DNA from: Flavobacterium sp. UBA807
Lineage (GTDB): Bacteria; Bacteroidota; Bacteroidia; Flavobacteriales; Flavobacteriaceae
Assembly (NCBI GenBank): GCA_002296885.1
Contig: DBIH01000132.1
Location: forward strand, 1-7,401
Direction: 5' to 3'
DNA: 7,401 nucleotides
The notes under the pieces were generated by a model. It saw only the letters and a program-made list of their open reading frames with translations, was not told where the DNA came from and made no database searches. A program made the translations under genes and the position numbers. Below are positions 1-6,922 of the stretch, in pieces. How positions within the stretch are numbered: position 1 is the first letter of the stretch; each line of letters opens with the position of its first letter.

Positions 1-1
1 C

Positions 2-40
2 AAAGCAGAAGCGGCTAAATTTGGGGTAACATTTAAATAA
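2..40 (+). CDS. 3' end of an unidentified gene (last 12 codons and stop)
   Basis: An open frame enters from the left edge and ends with TAA at 38-40, reading KAEAAKFGVTFK. A perfect terminator hairpin lies about 35 nt past this stop, which supports it being the true end of a + strand gene. Twelve residues are too few to identify the protein. The tail is lysine-rich and shows no membrane or secretion signal. Antisense or chance coding cannot be ruled out from so short a piece, but the stop followed by a terminator is the arrangement expected of a real gene end. Confidence 0.6.
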   Translation, partial: KAEAAKFGVTFK

Positions 41-62
41 CATACCACTTCTAAAAAAAGAG

Positions 63-70
63 TATATTTG
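63..70 (+). promoter_or_regulatory. Possible -7 promoter element for the UMF1 transporter gene
   Basis: TATATTTG is an exact match to the Bacteroidota -7 consensus TAnnTTTG. No TTG is found at the usual 17-23 bp upstream, so the -33 half is missing. It is the only consensus -7 element before the ATG at 125. Transcription would start at roughly 75, on the first bases of the terminator hairpin, giving a leader of about 50 nt. AT-rich sequence produces such matches by chance, so this is tentative. Confidence 0.35.
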
Positions 71-107
71 AATTCCGTCTCGTTCGAACACGAGACGGGA
101 TTTTTTT
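71..107 (+). terminator. Rho-independent terminator of the upstream gene
   Basis: CCGTCTCGT (75-83) pairs perfectly with ACGAGACGG (90-98) around a 6-nt loop. The stem extends outward through a T-G and three A-T type pairs (71-74 with 99-102) and is followed by seven T residues (101-107). The only gene end before it is the stop at 38-40. Because this hairpin lies here, the TTG at 68, which is in frame with the next gene, is a poor start codon. Confidence 0.88.
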
Positions 108-124
108 ATTTAAAAGACTTTTTT

Positions 125-1444
125 ATGCCAATACTTCCTAAGGGTCACCCAAAATTACTCAACGCCTGGGCTTTCTATGATTGGGCAAATTCAGTTTATA
201 GTTTGGTTATTGCTTCGGCAGTCTTTCCAATTTTTTACAATGCCTTGTTTCCTAAAGACAATCCGTATATAATGATTTGCGGGCATAATTTTAAGAACTC
301 GGCATTGATCAGTTTTGTGACGGCTGCCGCTTTTTTATGTGTGGCTTTGTTTTCTCCTTTACTCTCAGGAATTGCCGATTATATGGGAAACAAAAAGATT
401 TTCATGCGAGTATTCAATTACATTGGTGCTTTGTCGTGTATTGGTTTGTATTGGTTTGATTTGGATAATATTGGACTTGGGCTGACTTTTTATTTCTTTG
501 GACTGATTGGTTTTTGGGGAAGTTTGGTTTTTTACAATTCCTATTTGCCCGATATCGCTTTTCCGGAACAACAGGATAAAGTCAGTGCCAAAGGTTATTC
601 TTTAGGTTATATAGGAAGTGTTTTGTTGTTGATAATCAATTTGGCAATGATTATGAAGCCGACGCTTTTCCATATCTCAGGAACCCCGGGTGAAGCATCT
701 ATGAAGGCAATGCGTTATTCTTTCATGACAGTTGGGATTTGGTGGATTGTCTTTAGCAAGTACACTTATTTTTATCTGCCTAAAGGAAATTCAAATAATG
801 AAAACGTAACTTTTTCAGTTATTTTCAATGGCTTTAGGGAATTGAAGAAAGTTTGGAAAATGCTCCAGAACGAAGTCCCTTTAAAAAGATACCTGGCAAG
901 TTTTTTTGTCTTTAGTATGGCAGTACAAACAGTAATGCTTATTGCTACTTATTTTGGCTCTCAGGAAATTCAGTGGAGCAGCCCGGAAGAAAGCCAAATT
1001 GGTTTAATAACCTGTATTCTTTTAATACAACTTATTGCTATTGCAGGAGCGATGCTCACTTCAAAAGCATCATCAAAATATGGTAACATAAAGGTGTTAA
1101 TAGTATTAAATGCTTTTTGGTTTTTTCTTTGTGCAGGGGCTTATTTTATGACAACTCCAATGCATTTTTATATCATGGCAAGTTTGGTAGGATTAGTAAT
1201 GGGCGGAATACAGTCGTTAGGAAGATCGACCTATTCTAAATTCTTACCGGAAACTGAAGACACAGCGTCTTTTTTCAGCTTTTACGATGTTTCTGAAAAA
1301 ATAGGAATTGTAATCGGGATGATGGTTTATGGATTGATTGACCAAATTACGGGAAGTCCAAGATTTGCAATAGTATTTTTGGGAGTATTTTTCTTAGCCG
1401 GTTTGTTATTATTATTGAGAATTCCGAAAAAAGCATTGTCATAA
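125..1444 (+). CDS. MFS transporter, UMF1 family
   Basis: Predicted inner-membrane secondary transporter of 439 residues with about twelve hydrophobic segments, the normal size for the family. The N-terminal signature NAWAFYDWANSVYSLVI (residues 13-29) is typical of the UMF1 group of the major facilitator superfamily, which includes the yeast vacuolar effluxer Atg22. A motif-A-like loop, GIADYMGNKK, lies at residues 82-91 between early helices. The family-typical GGIQSLGRS segment (360-368), followed by LPETED and FFSFYD, lies in the C-terminal half. Substrates of bacterial members are largely unknown; Atg22 exports amino acids, but that cannot be carried over here. The frame stays open upstream to a TTG at 68, but that lies just before and reads through the terminator hairpin, so the ATG at 125 is the better start. 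No Shine-Dalgarno is seen, as usual in this phylum. No terminator follows, so some read-through into the lipoprotein gene is possible. Confidence 0.9.
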   Translation: MPILPKGHPKLLNAWAFYDWANSVYSLVIASAVFPIFYNALFPKDNPYIMICGHNFKNSALISFVTAAAFLCVALFSPLLSGIADYMGNKKIFMRVFNYIGALSCIGLYWFDLDNIGLGLTFYFFGLIGFWGSLVFYNSYLPDIAFPEQQDKVSAKGYSLGYIGSVLLLIINLAMIMKPTLFHISGTPGEASMKAMRYSFMTVGIWWIVFSKYTYFYLPKGNSNNENVTFSVIFNGFRELKKVWKMLQNEVPLKRYLASFFVFSMAVQTVMLIATYFGSQEIQWSSPEESQIGLITCILLIQLIAIAGAMLTSKASSKYGNIKVLIVLNAFWFFLCAGAYFMTTPMHFYIMASLVGLVMGGIQSLGRSTYSKFLPETEDTASFFSFYDVSEKIGIVIGMMVYGLIDQITGSPRFAIVFLGVFFLAGLLLLLRIPKKALS

Positions 1445-1465
1445 ATTCAAAAAAAATTATATTTG
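1436..1465 (+). promoter_or_regulatory. Promoter of the DUF6252-like lipoprotein gene
   Basis: TTG at 1436-1438 and TATATTTG at 1458-1465 are separated by 19 bp, matching the Flavobacterium TTG/TAnnTTTG promoter pattern in both elements and spacing. The -33 element overlaps the last codons of the UMF1 gene. The predicted transcript start is near 1470, about 17 nt before the ATG at 1487, leaving a very short leader with no Shine-Dalgarno. Confidence 0.7.
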
Positions 1466-1486
1466 GTCTTTATTTAAAAAATCGTC

Positions 1487-2374
1487 ATGAAAAACATAAA
1501 ATTTTTAGCCGGAATATTTTTGATTCTGATTGCATTTACTTCCTGTGAAATTGAACCGATTGATGGTGCAATTAACCCGGACGATTTTCATGATCCTTCA
1601 AGCGACCCTGTAGTTTTTAAGGCCGATTTTAATGGAGAGACTTGGACAGGAACCACGGCTCAGGCATTGATTTCAGGTAATTTTATTTCTATAGGCGCAA
1701 CTAAAGCAGACGGATCGACTTTTTCTTTTTTGGTTGAGGGAACTGCTGCAGGAACATATCCGGCAAACACAAATATTTTGGCTTATACACCTGCGGGTTC
1801 TGAATACGGCTACTGGTCAATAAATCCAAATAATGAAACAGAAAACACAGGTTCAATAACTATCACAAATATCGATACAGTTAACCACAGAATTTCAGGA
1901 ACTTTTGAATATAAAGGTTATTGGTCTGATGATACAGCAACCGGAGTTCTTCCGGTTCAGTTTACGAATGGTGTTTTTACAAATCTTCCCTATATAACTC
2001 AGGCAGAAACAGGTAATAGTTTTTATGCAAAAGTTGGTGGAGTTGAGTTTGAAGATGTAGATCTTGCCGCAGTTACAACTGATATTTCAGGTCAGTCTTA
2101 TATAAGCATTGGTGCACAAAATGCATCTACTGATTCTATGACAGTTTCAGTTAAAAGCAGTCTGGGAACCGGGACTTATAATATAACCGGTAATATCGCG
2201 ACAGATCAGGTTCAGGCAATTTATAATCTCAGTGATACAGATTACCATGCAGTATCAGGAAGCATAACAATAACAAGTAAAACAGGAAGTCATATTAAAG
2301 GAACTTTCCATTTTGTGACTGATGGCACAACTCCATTTACAGTTACTGAAGGGGCTTTTGATATAGATTATTAA
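1487..2374 (+). CDS. Lipoprotein with two tandem DUF6252-like domains
   Basis: Predicted lipoprotein of 295 residues. The N terminus has basic residues (K2, K5), a hydrophobic stretch (6-17) and the lipobox-like FTSC with the lipidated cysteine at C20; the mature protein begins C-E-I-E. A linker rich in D and P (residues 24-41) follows. The rest is two copies of the same beta-rich domain, about 44-164 and 179-291. Shared landmarks are ISG..ISIGA (62-71 and 200-210), GTY (89-91 and 229-231), GSITIT (122-127 and 258-263), GTF (138-140 and 272-274) and a closing T.G.F. This pattern fits the DUF6252 family of Bacteroidota lipoproteins, recalled from memory rather than searched. Its function is unknown. 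There are no cysteines after C20 and no catalytic motif I recognise. It has its own promoter and a strong terminator and is probably monocistronic, on the cell surface or the periplasmic face of the outer membrane. Confidence 0.85.
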   Translation: MKNIKFLAGIFLILIAFTSCEIEPIDGAINPDDFHDPSSDPVVFKADFNGETWTGTTAQALISGNFISIGATKADGSTFSFLVEGTAAGTYPANTNILAYTPAGSEYGYWSINPNNETENTGSITITNIDTVNHRISGTFEYKGYWSDDTATGVLPVQFTNGVFTNLPYITQAETGNSFYAKVGGVEFEDVDLAAVTTDISGQSYISIGAQNASTDSMTVSVKSSLGTGTYNITGNIATDQVQAIYNLSDTDYHAVSGSITITSKTGSHIKGTFHFVTDGTTPFTVTEGAFDIDY

Positions 2375-2398
2375 TTAGAAAGTCACTAATTGAAATAT

Positions 2399-2426
2399 AA
2401 ATCCGCCATTTCGGCGGATTTTTTTT
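2399..2426 (+). terminator. Rho-independent terminator after the lipoprotein gene
   Basis: AAATCCGCC (2399-2407) pairs perfectly with GGCGGATTT (2413-2421) around the 5-nt loop ATTTC, followed by a T run to 2426. It begins 25 nt after the lipoprotein stop and isolates that gene from lon. Confidence 0.93.
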
Positions 2427-2456
2427 ATGGCATAATACTTGACAGATATGTGCTTG

Positions 2457-2511
2457 TCGATGTATTAAGTGACTATATCGATTTTATTTGATTTCCAATG
2501 TAATACATCGA
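2457..2511. repeat. 11-bp perfect inverted repeat upstream of lon
   Basis: TCGATGTATTA (2457-2467) and TAATACATCGA (2501-2511) are exact reverse complements, separated by 33 bp. The structure lies upstream of the likely -7 element of lon, so it would act as DNA (a pair of protein-binding half-sites) rather than as a transcript hairpin, unless transcription starts further upstream. No T run follows the second arm, so it is not a terminator. Function is inferred from position only. Confidence 0.6.
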
Positions 2512-2516
2512 TTTTA
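2474..2516 (+). repeat. Direct repeat TA(T/C)ATCGATTTTA upstream of lon
   Basis: The 13-bp units at 2474-2486 and 2504-2516 differ at one base and start 30 bp apart, close to three helical turns. With the first arm of the inverted repeat, the core TCGAT occurs at 2457, 2478 and 2508 on the same strand (steps of 21 and 30 bp). The last copy ends where a -33 element would sit for the -7 element at 2541. This looks like a row of binding sites for a regulator, but the surrounding DNA is very AT-rich. Confidence 0.45.
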
Positions 2517-2540
2517 ATTTATTTCTTTAAAAAGAAGTCC

Positions 2541-2548
2541 TACATTTG
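2541..2548 (+). promoter_or_regulatory. Likely -7 promoter element of lon
   Basis: TACATTTG matches TAnnTTTG exactly. The predicted transcript start is near 2553, giving a leader of about 45 nt before the ATG at 2598. At the expected -33 position (about 2517-2521) there is only TTTA or TTT, not TTG. A promoter with a weak -33 may need an activator, which would fit the repeats directly upstream. Confidence 0.55.
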
Positions 2549-2597
2549 TTAAGCATTATTTATTTTTTTAATGTCACTTTGACTAAATCTATACCAT

Positions 2598-5048
2598 ATG
2601 TCAAACCGCAATATTATATCTTTTGACAATTTGTCACTGCAGGAATTCGATACAGAAACCGATTTAATACCCCTTTTAACACCCGAAGACGAAGAAGAGA
2701 TGAACAACGAAGAACTACCAGGTTCTTTGCCAATTTTGCCTTTGCGTAATACGGTTTTGTTTCCGGGTGTGGTAATCCCTATTTCTGCCGGAAGGGATAA
2801 GTCTATTAAACTGATAAATGATGCTAATGCCGGAAACAAAATCATTGGTGTTGTAGCTCAAAAAAATGAAGAAGATGAAGATCCGACCAAGAATGATATC
2901 TATCCTATCGGAACAGTAGCGCAGATATTACGCGTACTGAAAATGCCTGATGGAAATATTACTGTTATCCTTCAGGGGAAAAAACGATTTGAAATTGATG
3001 CCGTTATTTCTGAAAAGCCATATCTGAAAGCAACCATCAAAGAAGTTGAGGAAAAACGGCCGGGAAAACATGACACCGAATTTAACGCTATCACTGATTC
3101 AATCAGAGAATTGGCAATCGAAATTATAAAGGAAAGTCCTAACATTCCAACCGAAGCAACTTTTGCTATAAAAAATATTGAAAGCCAATCTTTCTTAATC
3201 AATTTTGTTTCTTCAAATATGAACCTTACAGTTAAAGAAAAACAGGATTTATTAGCGGTTAATGTTTTAAAAGAAAGGGCTTTAGAAACTTTGCGTTATA
3301 TGAATGTGGAGCTTCAGAAACTGGAATTAAAGAATGACATTCAGTCTAAAGTCCGTTTTGACCTCGATCAGCAACAACGAGAATATTTTCTTCACCAGCA
3401 AATGAAAACCATTCAGGAAGAATTGGGTGGTGTCTCCAATGAGCAGGAAATTGAAGAAATGCGAATGAAAGCCAAAACGAAATCCTGGGATGCCAAAACT
3501 GCCAAACATTTTGAGAAAGAAATTTCCAAAATGCAGCGCATGAATCCTCAGGCACCTGATTTTGGAATTCAAAGAAATTATTTAGAATTGTTTCTGGAAT
3601 TACCATGGAATCATTACTCAAAGGATAATTTTGATTTAAAGCGCGCTCAAAAAATCATTGATCGTGACCATTTTGGTTTAGAAGATGTTAAGAAAAGAAT
3701 CATCGAACATCTCGCAGTTTTAAAATTGCGAAATGATATGAAGTCTCCGATAATCTGTTTGACCGGACCTCCGGGTGTTGGTAAAACATCTATTGGAAAA
3801 TCTATTGCGGAAGCTTTGGGCAGGGAATACGTTCGAATTTCGCTTGGTGGTTTGCGCGACGAAGCAGAAATCCGTGGACACAGAAAAACTTACATTGGTG
3901 CGATGCCGGGAAGAATCATCCAAAGTCTTAAAAAAGCAGGAACTTCCAATCCGGTTTTTGTTTTAGATGAAATTGATAAATTATCCAATTCGCATCAGGG
4001 AGATCCGTCATCGGCGTTGCTTGAAGTGCTTGACCCCGAACAAAACAGCGAATTCTATGATAACTTCCTTGAAATGGGGTATGATTTATCCAAAGTCATG
4101 TTTATTGCAACTTCCAATAACATGGGAAGCATTCAGCCTGCACTGAAAGACAGAATGGAAGTCATCAAAATGACCGGTTATACCATTGAAGAAAAAGTAG
4201 AAATTGCGCGTCAACATCTGTTTCCAAAACAATTGAAAGAACATGGTTTAAAAGCTAAAGATTTATCTATTGGCAAAAAGCAATTAGAGAAAATCGTTGA
4301 AGGCTATACACGTGAATCCGGAGTTAGAAGTTTGGAACAAAAGTTAGCTCAGATTATCCGAAATGCTGCAAAATCGGTAGCTTTGGAAGAAGAATATAAT
4401 TTGAAAGTTACTGATGAGGATATTGTAAAAATCCTTGGAGCGCCTAAATTAGAACGCGATAAATCTGAAAATAATGATGTTGCCGGAGTAGTTACTGGTT
4501 TGGCCTGGACATCGGTTGGTGGTGATATTTTGTTTATTGAATCCCTGATTTCTGCAGGAAAAGGAAATTTAACCCTGACCGGAAATCTGGGAACAGTAAT
4601 GAAAGAATCGGCGACTATTGCTTTAGAGTATATAAAAGCAAATGCGGAGATTTTTGGTATTGATTCGGAAATGATTTCAAAATACAATATTCACCTGCAT
4701 GTTCCGGAAGGAGCAACGCCAAAAGACGGACCAAGTGCCGGAATCGCCATGCTGACTTCGTTAGTTTCTCTCCTTACGCAACGAAAGGTGAAGAAAAACT
4801 TAGCCATGACAGGCGAAATTACTTTGCGTGGAAAAGTATTGCCGGTTGGCGGAATAAAGGAAAAAATACTGGCCGCGAAAAGAGCCAATATCAAGGAAAT
4901 CATTCTGTGTCATGAAAATAAAAGTGATATCGAGGAAATCAAAGCCGAATATATTGAAGGTTTGAAATTCCATTATGTAAAAGAAATGAGTGAGGTTATT
5001 GAAGCAGCGTTAATGAAAGACAAAGTAAAAAACGCAAAAAAGTTATAA
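2598..5048 (+). CDS. lon: ATP-dependent protease LonA (endopeptidase La)
   Basis: Cytoplasmic AAA+ serine protease that unfolds and degrades misfolded and regulatory proteins in an ATP-dependent hexamer. It is 816 residues, full length for flavobacterial LonA (E. coli Lon has 784). Order: an acidic N-terminal leader (about 1-40, with a DEEE run), the Lon N-terminal substrate-binding domain starting at LPILPLRNTVLFPG (about 44-250), a helical coiled region, the AAA+ module with Walker A GPPGVGKT (390-397) and Walker B VLDEID (455-460), and the C-terminal protease domain. The catalytic dyad is S713 in KDGPSAG and K756 in GGIKEK; the 43-residue spacing equals that of S679/K722 in E. coli. All key residues are present. 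The ATG at 2598 is preferred because the acidic leader (LQEFD, LTPEDEEEMNNEELP) is, as I recall, shared by Bacteroidota Lon proteins. It appears monocistronic, with its own promoter and terminator, and has repeats upstream that suggest regulation. Confidence 0.98.
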   Translation: MSNRNIISFDNLSLQEFDTETDLIPLLTPEDEEEMNNEELPGSLPILPLRNTVLFPGVVIPISAGRDKSIKLINDANAGNKIIGVVAQKNEEDEDPTKNDIYPIGTVAQILRVLKMPDGNITVILQGKKRFEIDAVISEKPYLKATIKEVEEKRPGKHDTEFNAITDSIRELAIEIIKESPNIPTEATFAIKNIESQSFLINFVSSNMNLTVKEKQDLLAVNVLKERALETLRYMNVELQKLELKNDIQSKVRFDLDQQQREYFLHQQMKTIQEELGGVSNEQEIEEMRMKAKTKSWDAKTAKHFEKEISKMQRMNPQAPDFGIQRNYLELFLELPWNHYSKDNFDLKRAQKIIDRDHFGLEDVKKRIIEHLAVLKLRNDMKSPIICLTGPPGVGKTSIGKSIAEALGREYVRISLGGLRDEAEIRGHRKTYIGAMPGRIIQSLKKAGTSNPVFVLDEIDKLSNSHQGDPSSALLEVLDPEQNSEFYDNFLEMGYDLSKVMFIATSNNMGSIQPALKDRMEVIKMTGYTIEEKVEIARQHLFPKQLKEHGLKAKDLSIGKKQLEKIVEGYTRESGVRSLEQKLAQIIRNAAKSVALEEEYNLKVTDEDIVKILGAPKLERDKSENNDVAGVVTGLAWTSVGGDILFIESLISAGKGNLTLTGNLGTVMKESATIALEYIKANAEIFGIDSEMISKYNIHLHVPEGATPKDGPSAGIAMLTSLVSLLTQRKVKKNLAMTGEITLRGKVLPVGGIKEKILAAKRANIKEIILCHENKSDIEEIKAEYIEGLKFHYVKEMSEVIEAALMKDKVKNAKKL

Positions 5049-5071
5049 AAAGACTTCTCAAAAAATAATTG

Positions 5072-5103
5072 AGGCATAAGTAAAACAACGCTTATGCCTT
5101 TTT
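5072..5103 (+). terminator. Rho-independent terminator after lon
   Basis: AGGCATAAG (5072-5080) pairs perfectly with CTTATGCCT (5091-5099) around a 10-nt loop, followed by a T run at 5099-5103 and then CTTTG. It starts 24 nt after the lon stop and separates lon from porQ. An A-rich run on the left side might give weak termination on the other strand as well. Confidence 0.88.
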
Positions 5104-5135
5104 CTTTGAACTTTTTTTCATACCATATAAAATAA

Positions 5136-5143
5136 TATCTTCG
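5136..5143 (+). promoter_or_regulatory. Putative -7 element of the porQ-cmk operon
   Basis: TATCTTCG matches TAnnTTTG at all but one position (C for T). It is the best candidate between the lon terminator and porQ, with an expected transcript start near 5148 and a leader of about 33 nt to the ATG at 5181. The -33 region is a T run without TTG at normal spacing, so support is moderate. Confidence 0.45.
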
Positions 5144-5180
5144 CATTTCCGTTATAGTATATAGCATAAGTCACTTTTTG

Positions 5181-6212
5181 ATGTTTAAAAAAACAATATG
5201 TATTGGATTTTGTCTTGCCAATTTGATCAGTTTTGGTCAGGTTGGAGGAAAATCAGTATATCAGTTTTTAAATTTGGTGACTTCTCCGCGACAGGCTGCT
5301 CTGGGTGGAAAAGTAATTACTTTTTACGATAGCGATGTCAATCAGGGACATTTTAATCCGGCGAATATAAACGCTGAAATGGATAATAAGCTGTCACTGA
5401 ATTACGGAAATTTGTATGGAGAAGTTACCTATGGCACAGCGTCTTATGCCTATACATATGATCGACACGTTCAAACTTTTTTCGGAGGCGTGAATTATGT
5501 CAATTACGGAAAATTTGACGGTTATGATGAAAACGGAAACCAAACATCAAAATTTACCGGAAGTGAAATTGCATTGACTTTTGGCTATGCTTATAACATT
5601 CCGAATTCCGATTTTTATGTCGGTGCCAATGCTAAAGTGATTTCTTCTACATTGGAAAGTTATAATTCATTTGGCGCAGCCGTTGATCTCGGTGCGTTGT
5701 TTATCGATACGCGCAACGATGTAAACTGGGCATTATCAATCAGAAATATTGGAACACAAATCACAACCTATGCTGACACCCGTGAAAAATTGCCATTGGA
5801 AGTTTTGATCGGAGTTTCACAATTGATGGAAAACGTTCCGATTCGCTGGCATCTGACTTTAGAAAATATGCAGCAATGGCAGTTGGCATTCGCGAATCCA
5901 AACAGGGCGCAGGGAAATTTAGATGGAGGCTCAACACCCGAAAAAGTTTCAATTTTTGGAAATGCTTTACGTCACGTCATTGTTGGGCTCGAGTTGTTTC
6001 CTGAAAAATCTTTCAACCTGAGATTGGGATATAATTTCAGAAGAGCCGAAGAATTACGTATTTTAGAGCAGCGAAATTTCTCGGGACTATCAGTTGGTTT
6101 CGGATTGAAAATGAACAATTTAAAATTCAATTATTCCTATTCAGGATATACATTAGCCGCCAATACCAGTTTGTTTGGCCTGACTATAGATTTTGCAAAT
6201 AACAGATATTAA
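5181..6212 (+). CDS. porQ: Type IX secretion system outer-membrane protein PorQ
   Basis: Predicted outer-membrane beta-barrel protein of 343 residues, a component of the type IX secretion system. In Porphyromonas gingivalis, PorQ belongs with PorU, PorV and PorZ to the cell-surface attachment complex that processes cargo proteins and anchors them. Residues 1-19 form a signal peptide (K3, K4, hydrophobic core, likely cleavage after ISFG), followed by the family-typical start GGKSVYQFLNL (22-32) and ALGG (40-43). The rest alternates hydrophobic and polar residues with many G, Y, N and F, as in barrel strands, and ends near the aromatic residue Y343. The two cysteines in the signal (C7, C11) lack a proper lipobox, so this is not called a lipoprotein. 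The frame also has a TTG at 5178, but the adjacent ATG at 5181 is the natural start. It is followed 13 nt later by cmk, a linkage I recall as common in Flavobacteriia. Confidence 0.93.
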   Translation: MFKKTICIGFCLANLISFGQVGGKSVYQFLNLVTSPRQAALGGKVITFYDSDVNQGHFNPANINAEMDNKLSLNYGNLYGEVTYGTASYAYTYDRHVQTFFGGVNYVNYGKFDGYDENGNQTSKFTGSEIALTFGYAYNIPNSDFYVGANAKVISSTLESYNSFGAAVDLGALFIDTRNDVNWALSIRNIGTQITTYADTREKLPLEVLIGVSQLMENVPIRWHLTLENMQQWQLAFANPNRAQGNLDGGSTPEKVSIFGNALRHVIVGLELFPEKSFNLRLGYNFRRAEELRILEQRNFSGLSVGFGLKMNNLKFNYSYSGYTLAANTSLFGLTIDFANNRY

Positions 6213-6225
6213 TAACATTAGCATT

Positions 6226-6918
6226 TTGAAAAAAATAACCATCGCCATCGACGGATTTTCCTCAACCGGAAAAAGTACATTAGCCAAACAATTAGCCAAA
6301 CATCTGGGCTATGTATATGTTGATACCGGCGCGATGTATCGCGCGGTAACATTTTTTGCCATGCAGAATGGTTATATCAGCAAGGATTATTTCGATAAAG
6401 AAGCTCTAATCAATAGCTTGCCTTCTATAAAATTACATTTCGAATTCAATCCGGAATTAGGTTTTGGGGAAATGTTTCTGAATGATGTCAATGTAGAAAA
6501 GGAAATCCGCACACTTGAAGTTTCTAATCTGGTAAGTCTCGTCGCCGAAGTATCTGAGGTTAGGGCAAAGTTGGTAGAACAGCAGCAGCAAATGGGCAAA
6601 GGAAAAGGAATTGTAATGGATGGTCGCGATATTGGAACCGTTGTTTTTCCAAAAGCCGAACTCAAAGTTTTTATGACCGCAAGTTCAGAAACAAGAGCAC
6701 AAAGACGTTTTGAAGAGCTCGAAGCAAAAGGGCAGAAGGTTTCTTTTGAAGAAGTGCTTAAAAATGTGGAAGACCGCGATTATATTGACACACATCGTGA
6801 TGATTCCCCTTTGCGGAAAGCAGATGATGCAATAGAAATAGACAATTCTTATCTGACCAAAGACGAACAATTTGCAGCCGTTCTGGAAATGGTGGAAGAT
6901 GTGACGAAATCGTTGTAA
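6226..6918 (+). CDS. cmk: Cytidylate kinase, (d)CMP kinase
   Basis: Cytoplasmic kinase that transfers phosphate from ATP to CMP or dCMP, giving CDP or dCDP for nucleic acid and phospholipid-precursor synthesis and for salvage. It is 230 residues, normal for the family. From the TTG start: P-loop DGFSSTGKST (9-18), DTGAMYRA (33-40), DGRDIGT (132-138) and the RDYIDTHR segment (184-191) followed by SPLRKADDA; these cover ATP binding, CMP recognition and the lid. The start is decided by homology: the family begins (M)KKITIAIDG, which here follows a TTG at 6226, and no in-frame ATG lies upstream. A TTG at 6193 would add 11 residues and overlap the end of porQ, which is less likely. The 13-nt gap to porQ and the absence of a terminator indicate co-transcription. 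It is very probably essential or important for growth. Confidence 0.95.
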   Translation: MKKITIAIDGFSSTGKSTLAKQLAKHLGYVYVDTGAMYRAVTFFAMQNGYISKDYFDKEALINSLPSIKLHFEFNPELGFGEMFLNDVNVEKEIRTLEVSNLVSLVAEVSEVRAKLVEQQQQMGKGKGIVMDGRDIGTVVFPKAELKVFMTASSETRAQRRFEELEAKGQKVSFEEVLKNVEDRDYIDTHRDDSPLRKADDAIEIDNSYLTKDEQFAAVLEMVEDVTKSL

Positions 6919-6922
6919 ATAT

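Noticed and set aside
68..124. Extended start of the UMF1 transporter at TTG 68, adding 19 residues
   Set aside because: The added segment is encoded by the terminator hairpin and its T run of the upstream gene and has no family-like sequence. The ATG at 125 leads directly into the conserved N terminus.
2439..2468. TTGACA followed 17-18 bp later by TATTAA-like sequence, resembling an E. coli sigma-70 promoter
   Set aside because: The Bacteroidota primary sigma factor uses TTG/TAnnTTTG elements, and a proper one (TACATTTG) lies closer to lon. The -10 match is also poor.
2549..2845. Open reading frame on the - strand across the start of lon
   Set aside because: It overlaps the well-supported lon reading frame and the intergenic region and has low-complexity S/F-rich sequence with no recognisable domain.
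3775..3966. 63-codon + strand frame overlapping the Walker A region of lon
   Set aside because: It lies in another frame of a highly conserved gene, and the lon frame is intact across it, so there is no sign of a frameshift or nested gene.
4349..4687. 112-codon open frame on the - strand inside lon
   Set aside because: It is fully contained in the conserved Lon AAA+/protease region. It is a shadow of the coding strand with no homology I recognise; the other antisense frames at 365-571, 2972-3621, 3720-3923, 4691-4903, 5761-5952 and 6387-6870 are rejected for the same reason.
5164..5170. GCATAAG just before porQ repeats part of the lon terminator stem
   Set aside because: Seven bases in AT-rich DNA is within chance, and no second arm or symmetric arrangement supports a regulatory role.
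5187..5213. Cysteines C7 and C11 in the PorQ signal peptide as a possible lipoprotein site
   Set aside because: The residues before them do not form a lipobox, they sit inside the hydrophobic core, and a type I cleavage site after ISFG fits an outer-membrane barrel protein.
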